Part shown: positions 43,902 through 56,314 of the stretch, in pieces
How positions within the stretch are numbered: the first letter of the stretch is position 1
How the letters are laid out: every line of letters begins with the position of its first letter
Source of the DNA: Rutstroemia sp. NJR-2017a BVV2
Lineage: Eukaryota; Ascomycota; Leotiomycetes; Helotiales; Rutstroemiaceae
Assembly (NCBI GenBank): GCA_002946415.1
Contig: NJPS01000026.1
Location: forward strand, 310,001 to 374,000
Direction of reading: 5' to 3'
DNA length: 64,000 nt
Program-made: the position numbers and the translations under genes
Notes under the pieces: generated by a model
Told to the model about the DNA's origin: nothing
The model's database searches: none
What the model saw: only the letters and a program-made list of their open reading frames with translations

Positions 43902-44460
43902 TATGCGGGCGGGGCATGGTGGAAGTAGGTGGGCTCACTCAGCCCCATTGCCGGGAAAGCTTCTGTTGTGTGTTTGCGTAGGAGAGGGATTATTTTCTTC
44001 GATGCTAGGAACTGTGTTGCGTCGTGTGCTGTAGGTACGGCTTGGATGGAGATGTGGGATTGGATTTGATAGATGTGGGATTTTTGATTTGGAAGATGTG
44101 GGAGCGATATTTCGTACCTACCTTGAATCAATGTCTTCACCGCGCGCGGAAAACGGGAAACGGAAATGGAAACGTGGTGGACAGGCATTAATAGTGAAGG
44201 CGGACGGACGGACAGACGGCACAGGATGGGGTGGGTGGTGGACGGACGATCGTTGCGTTTTGTTTGGATTTTGGAGGGAGGGAACTCGGAAGGGACGGTG
44301 ATGATATCACCTTTCTGGGTATCTGGATGGCATTATTCCAAGGAAAGAGAAGGAAAGGGAAGGGAAGGCAAGGGAAGAAGGGTTTGAATTGATTGAAACG
44401 AGAACAATGAATGATAGAAATGGATGGATAGACAGTACAGTATAATTATATGAAGAGCTT

Positions 44461-44499
44461 ACTCACTCACTCACTCACTCACTCATTCACTCACTCACT
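44461..44499 (+). repeat. ACTC tetranucleotide microsatellite
   Basis: About nine units of CTCA/ACTC with one CATT interruption. Confidence 0.95.
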
Positions 44500-45772
44500 T
44501 AGTCATTCCATCTCCGAAGAACCAAATCCCATCCTGTCGCACCTCTGCTTGCTAAGCTTCCTCCATTAATCCGCTGATATAAATTTATGAGAAACATTTT
44601 TCATCTACTTGTTAGTATTTCACGCATCCATTATCACGCACAACCCTGAAAAGAAGAGCTGAAAAAAACAACTGTAACCCTACTCCGGATGCAATGGAAA
44701 TTTGATCCAATCCAGTCACTTTGTCTTTCATCTCCCTGAATACGGGTACGCTGGCTGGCTGTCTGGTGGGAAGTGAGATTCTTAATGCCGGGACGCGGAA
44801 CTGTGAGACGGTAGGTAGGGGTAGGGGCTGGGGCTATTTATATAATATGGAGAACGAGGTGAGATTATTTGCGAGGAGAGGGGACAGGATAATTCGTTCT
44901 GCAAGTCTTCTTTCTTTCCTGCCAGTGGCAGTGGCAGATCAGCCCTTTTGGGGAACAAGTGCGGATGGGTTGGGTTAGATTGCAACTTGCACGGCGTACA
45001 GATACGGGTACGAGGGTAGGATAGAGAGAAAGAGAGGGAGGAGAGGAGAGGAGAGGAGGTTCAATTACTATGGACTGGCGGACGGGTTTGGACAGTATTC
45101 GGAGAGGGTTTCCTGGATGGGAAAGCTGTTAATATATTCATACCACTAGATGCATTTGGACGATGTGAATGGGGAACTAAAGAAGTCTTGGAAGAATTTC
45201 TTTGTTCTTCTGTGGCTGATGAATGGCTACTCCGGCCAATAATTGCCTGTCCAGCCCAGCCAGACCACTACATGGCATAGCGCACACACTTAATAATCTC
45301 ACTCAAACCTCACCACACAACTTACACAACTCATCATTCACTCATCGCTCTCTGCTCACAATTCCGCCCCAAATGAACAACTTCTTCCTCTCCCTTTTCC
45401 CTTGAATCCAGAAAGATATGCGGATATATTCTTTTTCAATTGCACTCCAACGTCTTTTCCTTCTTTGAGACTCTTTATTCATTTATTCCATAGTGCACGC
45501 ACGGCACATCCAGCTCCTAATCCTACCTCGTTTCTTTCTTTCTTTTCCCCGTGCGTGTACAGTACAGAAGCTCTAAGTCAATCCCATCTAACCTTGCCTT
45601 GGGCCTGGGAAAACCCACCATTAGCACCAAATCATCAATATCCCGAAAAACCACCCAATCTCCTTTTTAATCCCATTCCTCTGTCAATCAACCCTCCCTC
45701 GGCTTCACTCGTTACAACAATCCGAATTCCGATCGCGATAAACTGGTGATACCCCCATTAACACTATCACGA

Positions 45773-48754
45773 ATGCCACACTTCGTCGAGATGCCGTCGG
45801 TCTTAAATGACGATACTGGCCCTGCGTATTCGTCGACCCGTCCGCCCTTTGACCTTCCCAGCCATTTGCGATCATCCCACGAGAAACTGTCTGTCAACGG
45901 AGTCAATGGAGTCAACGGGGTAAACGGAGTAAACGGTCGATCCCCTTCGCACACTCCAATGAGAAACGGTGTGGAAAATGGTTCGGATCTCCATATCGAT
46001 GGTGGTGCAAATGGCGTGGCTGGCAGACATCAAATGAATGGAGATACACATCATGACGCAACCTTAAACTCCCTCCCAAACGGCAGATCCAGCGCGAGCA
46101 GCTGGGATTATCGGACCAGGTCGTCAATGAATAGCAGTGCATATTCGGTCAATGCGGTTGCGAATGGTCCGGCTGAAAATGGAAGGAGGAGCCCAGGACC
46201 TCAGAATGGCTTTTCACGATTATCCACTGGCGCTCCCGGCGATAGGAATTCTTTCGCGTCGACGAATGGAACTGTCTCGACCTACACCATAGACAACGCT
46301 CCACGACCGACTACTAACGGTGACAATCAACCTCCTCCGCGAGCTGCAAGTCCGCAACCCACACTCACAAACCCTCAAACTACCGGCCCTTCGGCTTATC
46401 AATCGCCTCTATTACCTTCCACGCCTGTACCTGCGAACCATTCCCTTCCTGTACCAGATACCCCATCTCGTTCTACGAATACTTCACCACATCGATTTTC
46501 CTCTCCTCCGTCATATCCACCTCCGCCAGCTTCGCCCTCGTCGAGCACAGCACAACATCCCGGAGCCACCCAATTAAAACACAGACATACCTTAGAAGTG
46601 CCCAAAGTTGGACCGAATCGAAACTCGAGAGACGGGAATGACGCGGTCTTTACTAGTGGAAGATTTTCCCCAACCTCGGTAGCAACAGGTCCCAGACGCG
46701 GCTCCTTGACCATTAACAGAAGGAACACGCAGTCGATACATTCGAATATGCCTCATGAGGAGATTCCACCGGATGAGGACGCGATTCGGTGGGCCGAGGC
46801 AATGCGGCAGAAGCGAGCGAGCAAACGTAGAAAGAAGGATGAGGAAGATGATGAGCGAGTTGTTGTCGGAACGAAGGTTGACCAGAATCACGTCAATTGG
46901 GTTACAGCATACAATATGTTGACTGGTATTCGATTCACTGTTTCGAGAACAAACGCCAAATTAGATCGCCCACTGACCGATGCGGATTTTGAGGCTCGAC
47001 ACAAGTTTTCTTTTGATATGTAAGGCTTTTATTGATTTTGTGTGCTGCTATGAGTTGACTGACGTTTAATAGTACTGGAAACGAATTAACACCATCTGCG
47101 AAGTATGATTTCAAGTTTAAGGATTATGCGCCATGGGTTTTCCGATCTTTACGAGCGAAGTTCAAGCTGGATCCTGCCGATTATCTTATGTCCTTGACGA
47201 GCAAATATATTCTATCTGAGTTGGGTTCGCCGGGAAAGAGTGGCAGTTTCTTTTACTTCTCGAGAGATTACAAGTACATCATCAAGACGATTCATCATGC
47301 TGAGCATAAATTCCTGCGGAAGATATTGAAGGAGTATTACCACCATGTGGAGGAGAATCCGAATACTTTGCTGTCGCAGTTCTACGGCCTTCACCGAGTC
47401 AAGATTCCTTATGGAAGGAAGATCCATTTCGTCGTTATGAACAATCTCTTTCCACCACACCGGGACATTCACCAGACTTTCGACTTGAAAGGCTCCACTG
47501 TCGGACGAGACTACAAAGAAGAGAATCTGGAGAAGAACCCTCGGGCGACACTCAAGGACCTGAACTGGCTTAGACGGAACCTGCATCTCGAATTTGGACC
47601 GGAGAAGAGGAGAATATTCTTCGAGCAGATGGAAAAAGATGTGGCTTTACTGCAGAAGCTGAAGATTATGGATTACAGTATGTTGGTGGGAATTCATGAT
47701 CTCCAAAAGGGCAACGAGGAGAACCTGCGAGACAAGACCTTACAAGTCTTCCAGCCTGGAGGAGATAGTCCATTGGATGACCCTGGACCATTGATGAGAA
47801 CGCCTAGTAAATTGGAGAGTGCTAGAAAAGCAAGGGAGTTGCGGAATATCATCAAACAAGAGAAACCGATTCCAATGGGTCAAAGTAGCTCACGAATGCC
47901 GGATCAATTGGATGAGGAGTCGGCGAAAAGGGATATGATTTTCTACAGCGATGATGGTGGATTCAGGGCTACGCATGAGGACAACAGTCCTGGCGAGGAG
48001 ATCTTCTTCTTGTCGATTATCGACTGTTTGACTCATTATGGCACACTGAAAAAGTTCGAACATATGTGGAGTAAGTAGTATTGGTTTTTTGTAAACTTTG
48101 GAGAATGCTAACAATGTGACAGAGGGCTTAAGCCATGATAAGAAGCAAATCTCGCCAATTGCGCCACAGTCATATGGTAGTCGTTTCATCCAATTCATCG
48201 AAGGGATTACAAAATCCGCCGAAGAAGCTGCTCGAGAAGAAGAATGTCCCAGCGGTATTCCTCACACCAACTCCCTTCCCATATCCGACCGCAACGTCTC
48301 CACCGAGACCGGCCGCCGTCGCTCCAACAGCGCACACATGCACCGCACCATGACCAATAACACCACCATCCAACGCAACGAAAACGAAGCCCTCAAGAGC
48401 GAAAAACACGGCCGACACGAAAACATCGAGCCTAGAACGGTCTCCACGGTTCGCAGCCCTTCTGCAGAAAGGACAAATGGTCTCCAAGGCCAGATTCTAC
48501 CAGTCGTGGAGGAAATGGGTGAGGCTTCGAGTACGGGGGGGAGAAGCGCTAATGATGATGAGAGGAGACCCGCTACGCCGGCGAAGGATTATGCGCCGAG
48601 CTTGAATGGGAGTGTGAGGTCGGGGGGACTGAGGAAGATGATTAGTAGGAGTAGTTTAGAGAAGGATTTACCGCCGTTGCCGCAGGGTGGAAATGGTAAG
48701 GCGGCGTCGGGGGAGAAGGAGAGGGTGGGGAGGGGAGGGAGGTTGGGGTTTTAG
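45773..48754 (+). CDS. MSS4: phosphatidylinositol-4-phosphate 5-kinase, Mss4 type
   Basis: Three exons, 45773-47019, 47073-48070 and 48123-48754, give 958 residues. It phosphorylates PI4P to PI(4,5)P2 at the plasma membrane, acting on actin, endocytosis and signalling. The N-terminal 330 residues are disordered, with a Val-Asn-Gly repeat (five units near residue 45). The catalytic domain runs from about 385 to 810: LTSKYILSELGSPGKSGSFFYFS is the glycine-rich loop, KYIIKTIHHAEHKFL holds the ATP-binding Lys, FDLKGSTVGR and KIMDYSMLVGIHDL carry the catalytic segments, and YGTLKKFEHMWKG (rebuilt across intron 2) is the activation loop that sets phosphoinositide specificity. The tail is basic and disordered. 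The ATG at 45773 is the first in frame after a non-ATG open stretch. Confidence 0.96.
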
Positions 48755-50037
48755 AGGGGGGAGGGAAGATGGGATATTGAGATTGAGGATTGGGGTGAAG
48801 GAGGATGGGATGGGATAGGATAAGAGGTGAGCTGTATGTGATGGGGAACAATAGCGGGGGTTTAATAGAAGTAGTCGAGTCGAGTCGAGTCAAGCCAGGG
48901 AGAGGTTAAAGATACCATGATACCATCTAGCGATGCACAACTTTTTTTTTCCTTTCCTTCTTTGTCCTTTCTTTTCGGCTTTTTGCTTTCTTACACTACA
49001 CAAAACAACAGGACTTGAAACCTACTACTCTTTTTGTTATAAAAAACACGTCATCGACTGACTTGCTATGCATACTTTTTCTTTTGTTTTGGGGCTGAGG
49101 ATGGGAATTGCATGGGGTTGAGGGGGGAGAAGACGGGGGGAGGGGGGAGAGGGGTGGGTCGTATGCATGGATGGATGGAGAGTGAGGGGCAGGATGTTAG
49201 ATAGTAGGATGTTAGTTAGCTGGCTGGAAGAATAGTAGATGAGGAGAGTAAATAGAGAAGATAAATGAATCTAAGTTTAAATTTCAGGATAAGGATAAGG
49301 TGAATTTATGGTGTGTATTTGTGATATGCTTGGAGATAGGAAGAGAAGAAAAGAAGAAGTCTTCTGAGATGGAAAGAAGTAATGAATGGGAGAGGGGGAG
49401 GGAGTGGAAGGGGAGAGGGGCTTGGGAGATAATATGTATTGGGGGTTTGGTCACTCTTTTTCACCCTTTCTTGCTTATATGGTGGTTGATTTGTATTTGA
49501 GGTTTGTTTGGGTGTTTGTGAGGTGGTTCTTTCCCTGTTGTGCTTCTTGCTATCCTTGATGCAGGGCACTCGGAGGTTCTGGCTTGCTTCCTTCCTTCCT
49601 TCCTTCCTTCCTGATTGGACTTGAAGTTGGATGTGGATATGGGATCGGAAGTTTGTTTTGGAAGGATGGGCAGAGAGAGGAGGTACTGGAGGGGGATGGA
49701 TAGGTTCTGAGCGTTTGTCTTGTCTTGTCCTGTCTTTTCTTGTTCTGTGGTTATACACAGTGCGGTGCGTTCATCGTCGAGTACAGCAGACGGATATCCT
49801 GGAGGCGATTTACTCAACTTGCATATACAACTCGGACGCTCAACTCACATACCAAATTCGCGCACCCAACTCAGACGCTCAACTCTCAGCCAACTACCAG
49901 ACACCTACCTCACACACCAAACCCTCACCCAACCTCGCATCCAACTCAAACTCAACTCAAACCCAAACACACCCACAACTCAGACACCCCAAACTCTCAC
50001 CCAACCTCGCACCCAAGTCAGGCAGGCTCAACCAACA
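48755..50037. other. spacer, no gene seen
   Basis: Begins with purine-rich runs on the plus strand (48760-48900 and 49090-49200). It includes a CCTT run at 49588-49611 and, near 49800-50030, diverged repeats of CTCAACTCA/ACCCAA type. No gene is supportable apart from the candidate small frame that follows. Confidence 0.5.
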
Positions 50038-50361
50038 ATGCACACCCTCCTCTGCCTCCTCACCCTCCATCAGTGGCTCTGTCTCCTCGTCATCGTACAG
50101 TTCCTGGTCGGTATATCTATCATCTACAAGCAGATCCAACAAGAGTGGGAACATCTCGCGTTTCTGAAACTACTGCTCACGGACGCGGGGTTTATTGAAG
50201 AGTTTAGGGAAGCGTATTATAGATCGGGTGGGAAGGACTCTGCGCTGAAATCGAGATCCAGTTCGGAAGAAGAAAAACAAGTCGCGGAAGGAAGCAAGCA
50301 CAGGTGTGAAAAGTGTGGGCTTGTCGCGCCTACTCGGAGACGGGGTTATTCGAGTAAGTAA
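50038..50361 (+). CDS. possible small membrane-anchored protein
   Basis: Frame of 107 codons starting MHTLLCLLTLHQWLCLLVIVQ, a hydrophobic anchor or signal of about 30 residues. It continues with a helix (QQEWEHLAFLKLLLTDAGFIEEFREAYY) and ends with a Cys-x-x-Cys pair in HRCEKCGLVAPTRRRGYSSK. A strong GTAAGT donor overlaps the stop (around 50356), so the real gene may splice on into sequence near 50405, where a frame with more hydrophobic residues continues. The codon pattern is more protein-like than in the surrounding spacer, but I recognise no family. It could also be chance. Confidence 0.3.
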   Translation: MHTLLCLLTLHQWLCLLVIVQFLVGISIIYKQIQQEWEHLAFLKLLLTDAGFIEEFREAYYRSGGKDSALKSRSSSEEEKQVAEGSKHRCEKCGLVAPTRRRGYSSK

Positions 50362-50903
50362 CTGTTTTGACGGATTTGGGGACAGTTGTTTGTGTTTACG
50401 CTCAGTGTGGAGTTTATTATATCGGCTTGCTGTTATCGTTCACGCTGCTTTGGAGGTTTCGTACTGCTGTAGGAGGACTTCTGACTTGGGAGGCTTGTTT
50501 CTGGTTGGGAGAGTACGCTGGCCTTGTTCTTGTTCTGTTTGTTTTGTTTTATGGGGTTTGTTGGAGAGAGGATCGCTGCTGGAGGATACAGTGGTACGAT
50601 ACGCTGGACTTGGGTGAATATACAGCTCACCTTAGGCATTGTACGGGACTCTTGTGTCTTCAACTCGGCATTGTATCGTCGTCGGATATCTCCTGCTGTC
50701 TATCCACACTGAATTACGCTACCGCACTCTCGACTCTATCTCACCTCACGCATCATAAAACACAACTGTCTCCTCAACTCGACATCATATTCTCAACTCG
50801 ACCATCTCATCTCATCTTGCACATCACAACTTATCACTTCACATCACCACTCACCACTTCATATCCGACAGACTATCCCAAACAATCAAAAACAATCGCC
50901 AAA
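50362..50903. other. spacer or leader of the large gene
   Basis: Mixed sequence. The final 250 bases are rich in ACTC/CATC pyrimidine runs, as in the leaders of other genes here. The open frame that extends upstream from the large gene into this stretch lacks coding character. Confidence 0.4.
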
Positions 50904-53900
50904 ATGCACATCTTTGGCGGCTCCCGATCGCGCTCAGGCTCGGTCTCTTCGGAATCTCAGGGACAGCTAGGGAGAGATACGATTAGACGCAGATCGAGAT
51001 CGCCGATTAAGAAGGGGGTTCTGGGGCTGGGGGATACGTTGACGGCGTTGACTTCTTTGAGTGGAGCGGGTATGGACGGTGGTAAGGGGAGGACGGGGGG
51101 TGGGAGTGGGAGTATGGATGCGGATGGGGATGGGGATGGAGGGGCGGTGATTGGGGGGTTGGATGGGGAGGTTGAGATTGAGATTGGGGGGTTGGAAAGT
51201 AGAGTTATGGTGGATAAGAAGGAGGTCAAAGGAACAGCAAAGGGAAAAGAAAAGGGAATGGAAAAGAGTTTGGGTTATGGAGTGGATGGGGATTATGATG
51301 ATATGAATGGGTCGAGAGATACCGTCAAGAAATACAGTATTGAAGAAAATGGGAATGAGGAGGGCAATCTTGTCGGAAGGAAAGGTTTCGAGGAAGACAA
51401 ACAATGGAATAGCGACGAGGTGGATGAAGACCATATGAATGGAGTTACCATCGGAAATCCAACAACTCATGATGGAGGAAACGATGAACCTAGCAGCCAA
51501 GGGAACGTTGTGAAAGCGACTGGACAAACGAAAAGTACGACTCCTGGGAAGAGAAAACCAAGAGGAGATGGTGAAGTTGCAAGCATAAATCAAGAAGGAT
51601 TAGCTGGAACGAGAGACTCAGTGGTCGATTTGGTGGAGCGCGGTTCTTGTTCAGGTCATGAGATGGGAACTGAAGATGAGAAGAGGGAAGAGAGGGTTAT
51701 GGTTGGTGGTGTGGCTGGTGGTATTAAGAGAGGGGAGAAAACAAGGGAGATGTCCACTGCTGATGATGCTTCTTCTGAAGTGGTAGGAGTGTATTTGCAG
51801 ACGGGGCATGAGAATTATCTAAAGGAAATAATCCAGCATCAAACGAGGGAAATTGATCCTAAGGAAGAGATGGGAGATGCGGGTATGGATAGTCTGGTCA
51901 CTGATGCAGAAGAGGAAATTCTCAACGAAGAAGACAACGATTTACTTATTCACAGTCTACGCGAAATAAACCAAGATACCGTTCCGGCTAAAGACAGGGC
52001 GGAAAACTATTCCTTCGGCTCAGAGAGCACAATGTCATCGTCATCATCAGCAATAGACGAGATCCTAGTTGTCAAGAACGGAGGTGAAAACATGGTTTAC
52101 CTGCCTCTCATATCAGTGAAAGACATCATGAATGCGAGAAAAGCGCAGAAGGTTAGTAGTACGGAGGAGGAGGAAGAAGAGGTGGAACATGTGAATGAAA
52201 GGATGAGAATTTCCAGTTTCTCTCTGGGTGCAGTTCAGCCTGGAGATACTTCGAGGAACACCAGCATTAGTATGCAAGAGGAAGTTGGATCTGTAGAGAG
52301 TGCAGATGAGAATGAGTCGCTTGCTTTATCGGAGCTGGATACGGCTGGGGCGGAGGAAATGGATTATATCCCGGCTGAGAAGAGTTGGGTGAAGTTCATT
52401 GATAGGGATAGGTTGGGAGAGGGGCTTGAGGGGGTTGGTCGGAGTGTTGCGCTTGCTCCGCCTAAGGGAGGGGGTAAGTTTGAGGTGATTGATGGTATGT
52501 TTTTCTTTCTTTTTGCGCTTGTTGTTTTGCTTGTATGGTTTGGATATTGTGACGGATGTCTAATGGAATGAATGAACAGCAGATAAATCACCATCTCTCC
52601 TCGACGGATCACAATCTCCAATAACAGACACGGAACGCAAATCGAAATTGAAGTTGCATAAAGGGCTTTGGTCGCCGAAAAAGAAGTTGCAGAAGAGATC
52701 GTTGTTACCAGTAGCGCAGATGCAGGCAGGTAGTCCGGTAAAGAGATCAGTGCCGAATCAGAATCTTTTTGGTGTAGGGATGGGGTTGGAAGTTAAGGGG
52801 GGAGAGAATGGTGGGTTAGAAGATGAGAAAGAAGTTAATGGCGATATACTTTTGAGAAAGGAGGTTTATCAGATGAAAACGGATCTGGGCAGGAGAATGA
52901 CGGAGATGAAACAGGAGTTGAGTGAGATGAGGAAGATGATGGAGATTGGGGAGGTGGAGAGATGTGAGTTTGTTAGAGAGCTGAGGGGATTGAAAAGGAT
53001 GGTAGGAGAGCTTAAAGAAGGTATCTTTGGTGTTGATGATGTTGAGGATGAAGAGGAAGTGGTGGAAGGTGGAAAGAAAAGAGATGTCAGAAAATTGGGA
53101 TTATTGAAATTAGTGGAGGAGTGGATGGAGGTGGGGAAGGAAGAGTGGGTGGATAGGATTGTGGAGAGGGTGAAGACTGATGTGGGTGTGGCTATGGATA
53201 CGAAAGTGGAGTTTAATCAGTGGAGGACGATTGACTCGATTGTGGAGGTGCAAGAGGAAGAGGAAGAAGAAGAAGCTGCAACGGAAGAACGAGAAGAAGA
53301 AACCACCGGGGGTTCGGAAATTGGCAAGGGAACCAGGCGGATATCGAGTATTGAAATAGCGAAAACGAGACAGATTGTAATGATAGAAGAAGGGGAAGAA
53401 GAGAAACTACAAGTTGAAAGGGAAGAAGAACAACCAGATGAAGGTGGAGAAGAACAACCAGGCAAAGGGGAAATTAATACTGTGAGAGAAGGAAGACGAA
53501 GCAATGTGGATATGGGAAAGTTAGAAGTGAGTGGAAAGGGGAAGTTGAAGGGGAAAGAGATTGAGAGACGCAAGTCGGTAAGGTTTTCAGATATGCTAGA
53601 GAGGGAGAGTGATGAGCAGATTTTTGGGGTGGAGAGGCTGGGGGGTAAGGGGGTTGGAGATGAGGAGGACGAGGCTGTGGAGAATAAGGAAAGAAATACG
53701 GAGGTGGAGGGCGAGGGGTCGGGTTTAGGGGGTGGGATCTTGAAAGTAGGTGGAGATGGGCAGGCGAAAGGAAAACGAGAGGGGCAAAGACAAAAGAAAT
53801 GGAAGGGGAAAGAGAAGATGGTTGAGTTGGAAATTCAAGACGAAGATAAGAACATGGATAAACAAGCGGAGTCAAGCGAAGAAATCGACGAAGATGAGAA

Positions 53901-54952
53901 GCAGGAAAAAGAAATGGAAACTAGCGAAGACGAAGAATCAGCAGCAGAAAGACATCGAAAAGCGATGGAAAGGGATATGCAAGTAGCGATGCAACTCAGA
54001 TCGTATATCCATACTATTGGACAGGAGATGAAGGCGGTGAATATTATGGGTCAGATGGTTAGGAGGGAGGTGAGGGAGTTGGATTTGTGGGGGAGGATTA
54101 GAGGGTTGGAGGAGGAGAATAGGTGGTTGAGGGAGGGGGTGAGGCAAATGGAATGGCAGTATGAGGGGGGGGAGAAAGGAGATGGGAAGGGGGGTGGGTA
54201 GTAGGAATGAGGGGGGAAATGAGGGGGTGAGGCAGGGGGGTGGAAAGCAGAGGATGAGGGGAGATGGGAGGGGAAGCAGGGAGGTGAGGAAGAGAGAGAA
54301 AGGAAAAGGGAAAGAAAGAGAGGTGGGGGATATTAGAGAAAGTGGAGAAAGTGAAGAAGTAATGGAAGTAGAGAGTGGAAGCGAACAGGAGGAAGACGAG
54401 ATGCGAGGAAGAGAAACGGAGAGGGTGTTTGAACATGGAGTAAAGGATAAGAGTACGGAGGAAAGTGGCAGTAGCTGGGATAGGAAGGGAAAGGGAAAAG
54501 AAAAAGCGACTGATAAGGGGACTAAGAAGAGAAAGGGAAAAGAAAGGGTAACGGACCAGTGGACTGAGAACAGTGATAAAGCAAGACGGGATGGGACTGG
54601 TAGTGGGAACAGCGATGACAGCGAGAAAGAAAACGAAAGGGCATCCGCAAATGGCGAGGAGGACGAACGCAGTGAGGACGGAAGCAAGGCGACGGCACAA
54701 GAGAAAGATGAAAGCAGAAGAATAGACATGGATAGGGAGAGGAGCGGAAGAGACACGAGTTGGGAAAGGAGAGAAAGAGATGATAGTAGGGAATGGAGAA
54801 GAAGAGATTACAGTAGGGAAAGGACTGTAAGAGTAAGAGACGATAGCAGAGTGAGATACTGGGAGAGTCAGCAGGGTGCTGGGGCTGCTGGTGCTAGGGG
54901 CATAGGATTCTGGGGTTGGATTGAGAATGCGATTTTGTGGAGGCAGGATTAG
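50904..54952 (+). CDS. large disordered coiled-coil protein, unrecognised, two introns
   Basis: Proposed exons are 50904-52494, 52580-54138 and 54236-54952, about 1,288 residues. The start MHIFGGSRSRSGSVSSES follows a pyrimidine-rich leader. Most of the protein is low-complexity and rich in Glu, Lys, Gly and Arg. Residues about 620-690 (LRKEVYQMKTDLGRRMTEMKQ and following) and about 985-1050 (YIHTIGQEMKAVNIMGQ... then EEENRWLREG) have heptad patterns of coiled coils. The last 260 residues are charged, ending in Arg-Asp-Ser-Arg repeats and GFWGWIENAILWRQD. I do not recognise a family. Intron 1 has two in-phase donors (52474 and 52495) and an AACAGCAG double acceptor. Intron 2 is uncertain: it lacks a branch point, and a G-run indel near 54165 could equally join the frames. 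Confidence 0.5.
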
Positions 54953-55960
54953 GGGTTTCTTGTGGGGTAGGGTGGGGTGGATGGTAGGAGGAGCGGGTGA
55001 TGGATGGTGATGGGTGATGATGGGTGGTGGATAGAAGTCTTGGCTGGAGGAAACAGGTGACTCGAGATGGAGAAATACTAAGATATTGGGTTGGGAGAAG
55101 TATGGACATCGGCCAAAATGAGAATGGGAGTGGAAAGCGTTGGGAATGCAAGGGGAGATGGAATTGAAAACGATAGAGATGCTGATGAATGGATGAGGAG
55201 TAGCATTATAGGTGGATATGGTTATAGATTTTGATATTAGTAGTACTGTGGTATCGATATCTCTGTGGGGAGAAGTTGCGAGCTGGATGGTGTTGGTGTC
55301 GGTGGTGGTGTTGATGCTATGACATGGTAGAAGAGGATATGCTGATGGAGCTGCGGGGTTGGGTTGGTAATGGAATTGGAGGATCGTGAGGCGAGCGGGT
55401 GGTTATTTGGGGAATAGAGATGGATTTGCTAGGGTTGCGGGAGACATAGGTAGAAGCGGAGATGGGCGGAGGTGGAGATGGGTATTAAACAGAAATAGTT
55501 TTATTTACAGCATGATAGAAAACAGATGTACAGCACAGCACAGCACAGCACAGTACAGCACATTAGCAGTAGCAATAGCAATAGCAATAGCAATAGCAAT
55601 AAACGTCTATGTAAAGATATTCTATACCCTAGTGTTCATACAGGGCTTTACCTGTCGGTCCAGTGCCTGTCTATCCTATTCTATATCTCTCTATCTTTTC
55701 AGAGCAGCAAGAACATCAATATCCTATCTATCCCATTCATCCCCGCAAGCTACACTTTCCCTCATCCCACGATTTTCATCTCCCATCATCATAAACACTT
55801 GAAGTAACCGAGGGAGAGGAAGACATATATGCAATTAAATAGATACAAGAATGAAAAGAAAAAGAAATTAATATAAACAGCGACACGACCTATATACAAA
55901 ACAGTCCTCGTACCCCAAAAATATATATACAACGAACCCCCCTACCCCTCTCTTACCCTC
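54953..55960. other. spacer with CAGCA and AGCAAT repeats
   Basis: Continues purine-rich to about 55480, then carries ACAGC (55527-55562) and AGCAAT (55566-55600) short tandem repeats. Frames of 90-140 codons over the repeats are not supported. Confidence 0.5.
55527..55600 (+). repeat. CAGCA and AGCAAT short tandem repeats
   Basis: Five or six ACAGC-type units are followed by about six AGCAAT/AGCAGT units. Confidence 0.9.
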
Positions 55961-56314
55961 CTACCTCCCCCACCAACCTCCCCAAAACACCTCCTCCCTC
56001 GTAACCTTCGTATTCCTACTCCCCATAACCTTCTTCCCCCACGCCATCTCCTCCTTAGTTTTCTCTCCCCCCGTAGCCGTCCCCTTCCCCCTCCCAGCAC
56101 AACACTTCAGCCCCAAGATCAGCAGCCCGTAGAGCACCGCCAGCACAACCCCAAACGCGGCTATACTCCCCCAGAAATTCGCCTGCGCGAAATTGAACCC
56201 TGCGTTGGTGGTGCCGTCGCTGGGGACCGCGTAGGTGTATTCGGTGGCGGAGGATTCGGTGGAGGAGTCGTCGCGGGGAAGGAGAAGCGAGAGGTGGGTG
56301 CGTGGGATGTACAT
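55961..56314 (-). CDS. small single-pass membrane protein, unrecognised
   Basis: Single-exon frame of 117 residues from the ATG at 56314. The first 45 residues are Ser/Thr-rich. Then FNFAQANFWGSIAAFGVVLAVLYGLLILGLKCCAGRGKG gives one clear transmembrane helix (about 55-76) followed by two Cys and a basic stop-transfer segment, so the N-terminus would face outward or into the lumen. The cytosolic tail is Lys/Glu-rich and ends FWGGWWGR, which is unusually tryptophan-rich. No family is recognised. Codons are C-ending at the start and G-ending toward the stop, as in the clear genes here, which favours a real gene. Confidence 0.55.
   Translation of the reverse strand: MYIPRTHLSLLLPRDDSSTESSATEYTYAVPSDGTTNAGFNFAQANFWGSIAAFGVVLAVLYGLLILGLKCCAGRGKGTATGGEKTKEEMAWGKKVMGSRNTKVTREEVFWGGWWGR

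Larger units (their letters stand above)
42764..45772. other. long microsatellite-rich spacer, no gene seen
   Basis: Three kilobases with a (GT)n run at 43883-43901, an ACTC run at 44461-44499, GGAAAG/GGGAA purine runs near 44338-44385 and GAGAG near 45020-45058. The last 500 bases are pyrimidine-rich and probably form the PIP5K promoter and leader. No gene is supportable. Confidence 0.55.

Noticed and set aside
53938..54756. A 272-codon minus-strand frame, rich in Ser/Leu/Pro
   Set aside because: Complement of the purine-rich coding strand of the large gene; low-complexity shadow.
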